A DNA stretch of 64,000 nucleotides from assembly GCF_000802205.1 (NCBI RefSeq), contig NZ_CP012850.1, positions 2,170,001 to 2,234,000 of the forward strand, given 5' to 3'. Shown here piece by piece: positions 56,606-64,000 of this stretch (the first letter of the stretch is position 1; each line of letters begins with the position of its first letter). Position numbers and translations under genes: made by a program. The notes under the pieces are model-generated. The model worked only from the letters and a program-made list of their open reading frames with translations. It was not told where the DNA came from and did not search any database. The stretch is from Candidatus Nitrosocosmicus oleophilus (GTDB lineage: Archaea; Thermoproteota; Nitrososphaeria; Nitrososphaerales; Nitrososphaeraceae).

Positions 56606-57446
56606 GTCCAGTAGTTATAAATAAATAAATAAATTTACTTACTTACTTTCTATTTTTTATTTTTTGTTGGAGTTTCTTTCTTTCTTTGTCCTTTGGATCT
56701 AGTTATTAGATTAGTTATCTAGTCTAGTCTTTTAGTTAGTTAGTTAGTTAGTTCCACTTGTGGTAGAAAAGTCTAATTTGATTTGATTTGATTTGATTTG
56801 GTCGGTATTTGGTATTTCGTATGTATGTTTATATATTAATCTCTGTTTGCACTACAACCAGTTACACATAATATTTTACTACAATTCACTATTCCATTAT
56901 TACGCGAATAGTTATTGTTGTTATTTCTTCAACTATATGTAATCGATAATTTGACGGAGTTTTCCTTTACATGATGATCATTGTAAACAACGTTTACTAC
57001 ATCAACTTCATTCTTTATCTTCTACTCCTCATTTTTTTATGAGACAAAGAATTGCATCCGATACTACATATGCTGATTTTGTTTGGAATGATCAGATAGA
57101 TGATTTTAGATTGTTTTTATGGTATGTATTATAATATTTACACAGACTACGCCAATAGAACTGTCCAGCAACTATGAATATTTTTTATACTAAATACAAC
57201 ATACTAGTCAGTTTTTCGAACCGTATGAATGAAAAATGAAGGAATTGATTGATCAGATTGATTTGATTGCACTCCCTCTCTTTTTTATCTTACATCATTC
57301 ATGTATTAAGATGAAGATGATGATTATGATAATATGATAGATTTAGGGATTTTATTTTATTAGTATAATTTTATTGTAAAGTCTCGCAGATTAGAAAGAG
57401 CACTAGGCCCCTTCTAACCCACTACCACTACTACAATATAATAACT
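56606..57446 (-). other. 16S-23S internal transcribed spacer, microsatellite-rich, without tRNA
   Basis: About 840 bases. It contains runs of AAAT, TTAC, TTTC, TTAG and GATTT units (for example four or more copies of AAAT at 56615, GTTA at 56734, TTTGA at 56777). No tRNA-Ala gene is present, unlike most Euryarchaeota. Apart from a hairpin near 57391 nothing else is apparent. Confidence 0.8.
57391..57417 (-). other. Hairpin downstream of the 16S 3' end
   Basis: TTAGAA and TTCTAA with inner GGGC/GCTC pairing form a roughly 11-bp stem 30 bases past the mature 16S end, a candidate RNA processing signal. Confidence 0.4.
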
Positions 57447-58915
<1,469 letters not shown>

Positions 58916-58918
58916 TCA

Positions 58919-58960
58919 AATAAAGTAAATAATGGCTGTAGAATTATTATTTACTTTATT
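58919..58960 (-). promoter_or_regulatory. 15-bp perfect hairpin at the 16S 5' end
   Basis: AATAAAGTAAATAAT and its exact complement ATTATTTACTTTATT, loop 12 bases. It ends 4 bases before the mature 16S. In the precursor RNA it would be a 5' leader stem, probably used in processing. Confidence 0.6.
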
Positions 58961-60035
58961 ATAAATCGTCGGTTGAACTTTTATCGTCCATTTCATTTCT
59001 TTTTTTCCTAACTTTTCCTTTCCTTTCCTTTCTCCTCCTCTATTCTTGTTCTTCTATCTTATTAGGATAGGAGAAATAGCAAAGAAAAGTTAAGTTAAAA
59101 AATTGAAAGGACGTTTATTGAGTTTCTTTCTTTATTGTATATCAATTTGATTTGATTACAATAAAGAGAAAGAGTACGATCGAAAAACTAGATTTGTATG
59201 TTGTTTTTTAGTACAAATAAATAAATCACACATTAGCTAGATTTGTTCTATAGGATCATCTTTAATGCAATTATAATAGCATTATAGTGATCTATACTTC
59301 GATATCATCTATCTGATCATTCCCATGTCAGATTCAATCTATCAGGTCAGCACTGATTTTTTTGATCGAATCTCCAATACGTTGTGATGAATCTATTTAC
59401 ATGTATTTTAATGTTCGATCCATATAGGCTCGATCTCATACCGAAATACTCATGATTCTATGATTATTGTAAAGAGCGCACCTGGAGGTCTGTAAATCAC
59501 ATTGTGGCATTAGCCAACTTCATTACCGACGCCGCCTTTTGTCTTGGATGCGTTCACAAGTGTTTAGTTAAATGATAATATTAACTTTAGGGTTACAAAA
59601 AATATCAAAAATATTTCCACCATACAGTTCAATCCTAATCCCAATCCCTATGAAATTACATAAAAAACGATTGGCCTAACAACTGCACACCATCTACATA
59701 TATCAGGGACGATTATAATTAAAAACCAAAGTGTACGGTTTAACGTAGTCTTCATTTAGTATAACTTGTAAAAAACACGAATCAGATTTAACAGTGGAAC
59801 CTCACTGTTATTGAAAATGTATATGTGAGTAAGGTAATCGCCTAAAGATCTGGATTCGTCATAGACGTCTGATTTATCCTCTCGAAATGTTTGAGAATAT
59901 CTTATTAATCGGGACTAATTCTTAATTACATCAATCAGAGTATGATAACCCTTTACATATTACTGTAACATACCAGACTTGCTAAATCTATACCAAACTA
60001 ATTAATTTTTAAAAGGAAGAATAAAATAAACAATA
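58961..60035. other. Intergenic region upstream of rRNA operon and polB
   Basis: No gene. It must contain the rRNA promoter on the minus strand. The polypyrimidine tract near 58990-59055 and a GC-richer islet at about 59465-59560 (GAGCGCACCTGGAGGTCTG, CCGACGCCGCCTTTTGTC) stand out; the latter could be an RNA. Confidence 0.4.
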
Positions 60036-62756
60036 GTGCAGCAAGTAAATTTGACATCAGAGAAGAAAGATGAATATTATTTAAAAAAACTACCTGAGGA
60101 TATACCGTCCTTGCTACTTTCATCTTTTTATGTCGGGGAAAAAAAATCTGTTTTCCTCAAGTTTTATAATCCTTCTGACTCACAAATTTATTTTTGGAGC
60201 GAGTATTTTATAGGAAATTCTACTTCAAAAAAACATCAACCATATTGTTTTGTCAAAAAAAAATTTGAAGGTGAAGCAAAGAGTGCAGTGGAACAGGATC
60301 CAACTAAATTCCAAATTCAACAAGTGAAAAAAGTGGATGATATTGTAGATGAAGAAATAGAGATACTCAAAATATTGGCACCTGACCCATTGTCAATTGG
60401 GGGTACGGATACTAGTTTTAGGGAGAAAGTTACTTCTTGGGAAGCAGACATAAAGTATCATGAGAGCTATCTCTATGATTTAGGTCTAATTCCAGGGGCT
60501 TTTTATAAAAGAATAGGCAACAACCTGATATTTCATGAATTCCCAATACCAAAAAAGGTAAATCAATATTTAGAGAACCTGTTTACCTCTAACAAATTCC
60601 AGAATAATTTCAATAGCAATGAGTATGACAAGTTTTTGCTGAAATGGTCTCGATTGTTGAATCAGCCTATACCTGACATAAAGAGAATTGCTATAGACAT
60701 AGAAGTTGATTCTGAAGAGGGAAGAATGCCCACTGCACGAGACCATGATCGATTAATAACGGCTATTGGCCTATCATCATCTGATGGGTTTAAGAAAGTT
60801 TATGTTCTCAAAAGAGATGAGAACATAGATTCCAAAACATTAGACCCAAGTATAGTGCTTTGTAATTCAGAAAAGGAGATGCTATTGTTAGCTTTCGATG
60901 TGTTGGGGAAGTATCCAGTCGTGCTAACATACAACGGTGATGATTTCGACTTGCCTTATTTATATGCAAGATCTCAGGATCCCGCGATTGATCCTGTAGA
61001 AGGAAAATCAATAGATAAAGATCAGGTACCCATACTTGTAAAAAGAGAGTCATTCATAAAAAGAGGAATACAGGCAGACCCAGTCACCATTAAATCAGGA
61101 ATTCATATCGATCTATTTAGGACATTTCAGAATAAATCCGTGCAAAACTATGCTTTTAGCCATAAATACTCTGAATTCACTTTGAGAGCCATATGTGAGG
61201 CACTATTGGAGGACACAAAAATTGAATTTGAGGGAAGCATTAGCGATCTTTCTTTAGAAAAACTAGCAGAATATTGTCTTAAAGATGCTGATCTAACTTA
61301 CAGGTTGAGCTCGTTTAACGACAGCTTGCTCATGAAACTAATAATAATAATTTCGAGAATCTCGAGAATGTCTATTGAGGATATTACAAGATTCGGAGTC
61401 AATCAATGGATTCGTTCCTTGATGTTTTTTGAGCATCGACAACAGAATATTCTTATACCTAGAAGAGATGAGTTACTTCAAAAAGGATCTTCATCAACTA
61501 CTGCAATAATTAAAGAGAAAAAATATCGGGGTGGATTGGTCGTTGAACCTGAACTTGGAATCCACTTTAATGTAGTTGTGGTAGATTTTGCAAGTTTGTA
61601 TCCTAGCATAATCAAGGTACACAATTTGTCATATGAAACCGTGAATTGTCCTCACAAGGAGTGCAAAGATAATCAGTTAAATCATATCGAAGGAACTACC
61701 CATTGGATTTGTAGAAAAAAAAGGGGTATGACTTCAATATTAATTGGAACGTTACGAGATTTACGTGTAAATTATTATAAGCATTTGTCTAAAGACCCTA
61801 GCCTAGGCAAAGATGACAAACAGCTTTATGGCGTTGTAAGTCAGGCAATTAAGGTAATTTTGAATGCCACATATGGAGTAATGGGAGCCGAGATATTTCC
61901 ACTCTACTGCCTGCCTGTCGCAGAGGCTACTGCCGCCATCGGTAGAACAACGACGACCAGAACGATCAACAAATGCGATGAAAATCAAATCAAGGTAATA
62001 TATGGGGATACCGACTCGCTATTTCTGAAAAATCCAAGTCCTGATAGCTTGAATACTATATCTAATTGGGCTAAATCAGAACTAGGGGTTGATTTAGAAA
62101 TTGATAAGCGCTATAGGTATGTAGTTTTTAGTGATCTAAAGAAAAATTATTTGGGCGTACTTGAAGATGGTACTGTCGATGTCAAGGGGCTAACTGGAAA
62201 AAAGTCTCATACTCCTCCGTTTATTAGAAACGCATTTTACGAGATATTAAATGTGCTAAAAGATATTTTCACAGAGAAAGATTTTGCTAATGCTAAAACA
62301 AGAATAAAAAAAATAGTGCATTCCCTTGCAGAAGACCTTGAGAAGAAAAACATTCCTTTACCAGATTTAAGTTTTAATGTGATGATAAATAAGTCTCCAG
62401 AAAAATACGGGATCAAATTTCAAGGAAATAAAAACCACCGCGCCATTTCTTTAGATGGTAAAGATAAAAGTATGGAAAACATAAAGGGAATCCCTCAGCA
62501 TATAAAGGCAGCAAAACAACTTGTAGAACTAGGACGACAACTCAAAGCTGGAGACATCATTTCTTACGTTAAAACAAGAACTATTGAAGGAGTAAAACCA
62601 GTTGAATTGGCCAACAAAATGGACATAGATACTGAGAAATATCTTGATACGATGGAGTCTACCTTTGATCAAATCTTGTCATCACTAAACTTGAATTTTA
62701 AATCTATAATTGGAAAACCCAGGCAATCCAACCTTGATGAACTGTTTTGGACTTAA
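60036..62756 (+). CDS. polB: Family B DNA polymerase
   Basis: 906 residues from GTG 60036, with AAGGAAG about 17 bases upstream. Exonuclease motifs: Exo I AIDIEVDS (about 218), Exo II TYNGDDFDLPYLYARS, Exo III YCLKDADLTYRL. Polymerase motifs: A DFASLYPSII (about 516), B NATYGVMGAEIFP (about 610), C YGDTDSLF (about 657), all with catalytic residues. This is a replicative/repair DNA polymerase with proofreading. In ammonia-oxidising archaea PolB works alongside PolD. Length is typical. It is followed 40 bases on by an agmatinase-family gene on the same strand. Confidence 0.96.
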   Translation: MQQVNLTSEKKDEYYLKKLPEDIPSLLLSSFYVGEKKSVFLKFYNPSDSQIYFWSEYFIGNSTSKKHQPYCFVKKKFEGEAKSAVEQDPTKFQIQQVKKVDDIVDEEIEILKILAPDPLSIGGTDTSFREKVTSWEADIKYHESYLYDLGLIPGAFYKRIGNNLIFHEFPIPKKVNQYLENLFTSNKFQNNFNSNEYDKFLLKWSRLLNQPIPDIKRIAIDIEVDSEEGRMPTARDHDRLITAIGLSSSDGFKKVYVLKRDENIDSKTLDPSIVLCNSEKEMLLLAFDVLGKYPVVLTYNGDDFDLPYLYARSQDPAIDPVEGKSIDKDQVPILVKRESFIKRGIQADPVTIKSGIHIDLFRTFQNKSVQNYAFSHKYSEFTLRAICEALLEDTKIEFEGSISDLSLEKLAEYCLKDADLTYRLSSFNDSLLMKLIIIISRISRMSIEDITRFGVNQWIRSLMFFEHRQQNILIPRRDELLQKGSSSTTAIIKEKKYRGGLVVEPELGIHFNVVVVDFASLYPSIIKVHNLSYETVNCPHKECKDNQLNHIEGTTHWICRKKRGMTSILIGTLRDLRVNYYKHLSKDPSLGKDDKQLYGVVSQAIKVILNATYGVMGAEIFPLYCLPVAEATAAIGRTTTTRTINKCDENQIKVIYGDTDSLFLKNPSPDSLNTISNWAKSELGVDLEIDKRYRYVVFSDLKKNYLGVLEDGTVDVKGLTGKKSHTPPFIRNAFYEILNVLKDIFTEKDFANAKTRIKKIVHSLAEDLEKKNIPLPDLSFNVMINKSPEKYGIKFQGNKNHRAISLDGKDKSMENIKGIPQHIKAAKQLVELGRQLKAGDIISYVKTRTIEGVKPVELANKMDIDTEKYLDTMESTFDQILSSLNLNFKSIIGKPRQSNLDELFWT

Positions 62757-62796
62757 ATATCCTTCAAAATAATTCTTTGATTATAATAGAATAAAC

Positions 62797-63771
62797 ATGG
62801 ATAAAATCTCTTATTTGGAAAGCTTATTTACACCTCCAGAGAACACAGCCGCAGGACATACTTTTTGTGATATTCCTATTCCTATTACTTTTGAAAACTC
62901 AAAAATATGTATCGTTGGAATCCCTACAGACATTACAACCACATTTGGAAAAACTACCTCTTTTGGGCCCGAAGCAATTCGAATCGCTTCAGCAAAACAA
63001 ATCGAAACACTTGTTTTTGAAGAGAATATTGAGATTTATGAAAAGGCATTGATTTATGATATTGGGGATGTTAATTTTGTGAAACCTAGAGAGGATAAGA
63101 TAATCGATATTTATGAAATTGACAAATTTTGGATAGACTTTGACAACAAGTTGTCGTCAGTGTTGAGAACATTAGTAGATTCAAACAAAATACCTGTTAT
63201 CCTAGGAGGCGAACACACGATTACATATTCCATTTATAAGGAGCTTTCTAAAAATCATCCTTTACTGATCCATTTTGACGCTCATCGTGATATGAAATCG
63301 ATCTACCAGGGTATGTCAATGTGTCATACAACTCCATTTTATCATCTGATTAGGGAAGGTTATCTTAGAGGGAATGATTTGATCCAAATTGGTATAAGGC
63401 AAGGAGATAGGGAAGAGAATAAATTCGCATTCGACAACGGTGTTACTACTTTTGACGCATGGAATTGCCACAGTTCCCTAGAGAAGGTTTCACAGTGGTT
63501 AAAATCGCATACTTATAATCGGGATATTTATATTTCATTTGATATCGATGTTTATGATATATCCTATTTACCTTGCACAGGCACACCAGAACCATTTGGA
63601 TTAAATCCGTTCCAAATATTAGACATTGTCAACAGTATAAGCGATACAGCAAGATTGGTTGGGCTGGATTTTGTTGAAACAGGATTAAAAAACAATGATT
63701 ATAGAGAAGGAGCTTTGGCTACCCAAACTCTACTTAGGATTTTGTCTAGACCATACATGGCCAATCAATAA
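62797..63771 (+). CDS. speB: Agmatinase/arginase-family ureohydrolase
   Basis: 324 residues. The dimanganese motifs are GGEHT (His140), DAHRD (161-165) and SFDIDVYD (Asp249, Asp251). The second half (LPCTGTPEPFGL) is typical of agmatinase-type members. The enzyme hydrolyses agmatine (or a related guanidino compound) to putrescine and urea; urea could feed ammonia oxidation or other nitrogen use. It follows polB by 40 bases, possibly a common transcript. Exact substrate cannot be told from sequence. Confidence 0.88.
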   Translation: MDKISYLESLFTPPENTAAGHTFCDIPIPITFENSKICIVGIPTDITTTFGKTTSFGPEAIRIASAKQIETLVFEENIEIYEKALIYDIGDVNFVKPREDKIIDIYEIDKFWIDFDNKLSSVLRTLVDSNKIPVILGGEHTITYSIYKELSKNHPLLIHFDAHRDMKSIYQGMSMCHTTPFYHLIREGYLRGNDLIQIGIRQGDREENKFAFDNGVTTFDAWNCHSSLEKVSQWLKSHTYNRDIYISFDIDVYDISYLPCTGTPEPFGLNPFQILDIVNSISDTARLVGLDFVETGLKNNDYREGALATQTLLRILSRPYMANQ

Positions 63772-63799
63772 ATACTCTCTTTTTGTTTAAACCAACACC

Positions 63800-64000
63800 C
63801 TAAGAAGCAATTCTTGGTCTCTTTGAGAGGTACTCAGGTAAATTGATAGGAAGGTTAGGCTTGCCCTTCATGGGTTCTTTGATTAAATTTATCAATTCAT
63901 CTATGCTTGTAGGATAGCTTGATTTTTTTAACCTATCTCGAACTGAAATAGAATTAGTGGCAACTTCCTTCTCGCCGATTATTAGTGTATAATGAATCCA
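63800..64000 (-). CDS. thrS: Threonyl-tRNA synthetase, C-terminal end only
   Basis: The last 66 codons of a minus-strand gene extending past the window. They read HYTLIIGEKEVATNSISVRD followed by SIDELINLIKEP and end LPEYLSKRPRIAS. This is the C-terminal anticodon-binding domain of class II threonyl-tRNA synthetase (I-GxKEV-x-x-x-x-VR). The catalytic part is outside the window. Confidence 0.8.
   Translation of the reverse strand, partial: WIHYTLIIGEKEVATNSISVRDRLKKSSYPTSIDELINLIKEPMKGKPNLPINLPEYLSKRPRIAS

Noticed and set aside
56606-56830. CRISPR-like short repeats in the rRNA spacer
   Set aside because: Units are only 4-5 bases, without spacers of regular length; these are microsatellites.

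Overview
The window looks like chromosome of an ammonia-oxidising archaeon (Nitrososphaerota, formerly Thaumarchaeota). The evidence is a linked 16S-23S rRNA operon with archaeal sequence, archaeal L1/L10/L12, Alba, SecE, an Lrp-type regulator, a family B DNA polymerase with all motifs, an archaeal TATA-type promoter in front of several genes, AT-rich intergenic DNA, and a class III PHA synthase. The PHA genes, the Cys-rich copper protein and the AT-rich composition suggest a Nitrosocosmicus-like lineage; that last step is inference.

Layout. 0-8.6 kb: housekeeping genes on mixed strands (PsbP-like lipoprotein, Alba, SecE, Lrp, L12, L10, L1), then a large YVTN beta-propeller surface protein and a Ser-repeat secreted protein. 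8.9-28.6 kb: an accessory sulfur/copper region. It holds two sulfonate-type ABC substrate-binding proteins, two nearly identical ABC permeases 13 kb apart, one intact ATPase and one gutted ATPase, a phosphosulfolactate synthase (ComA) homologue fused to a winged-helix domain, an LpxD-like acyltransferase, two identical copies of a 21-cysteine copper-storage-like protein, rhodanese genes (one intact, one truncated here and a third broken one at 34.4 kb), a broken sugar nucleotidyltransferase and a broken beta-carbonic anhydrase. 28.6-29.6 kb: a complete IS903-type insertion sequence with 9-bp target duplication, inserted just upstream of the carbonic anhydrase. 29.6-36 kb: sparse, with small hypothetical and secreted proteins and the rhodanese pseudogene. 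36-44.3 kb: membrane protein, glycosyltransferase, UV-damage endonuclease UvsE, TIGR01777 epimerase, MFS exporter, DUF5996 protein. 45-49.4 kb: IS remnant, small genes, and a decayed integrative element flanked by a 19-bp repeat of the 3' end of an intron-containing tRNA-Arg gene, with a tyrosine integrase pseudogene beside the tRNA. 50.1-53.3 kb: PHA locus (phaE, phaC, an AbrB/phasin-like protein, an alpha/beta hydrolase) preceded by a possible small RNA. 53.6-58.9 kb: 23S and 16S rRNA on the minus strand with a microsatellite-rich spacer lacking a tRNA. 60-64 kb: DNA polymerase B, agmatinase-family ureohydrolase and the 3' end of thrS.

How the genes fit together. The most interesting unit is the 9-28 kb region: sulfonate import, a sulfolactate-synthase-like protein carrying a DNA-binding domain, sulfurtransferases and copper-binding thiol proteins. 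They share duplicated, apparently gene-converted blocks, and TGCG-containing palindromic motifs recur in their upstream regions. The distal half (22-35 kb) reads as a decaying duplicate of the proximal half in which only the permease, the copper protein and one rhodanese have stayed intact. All functional statements rest on reading motifs by eye; no database search was run.
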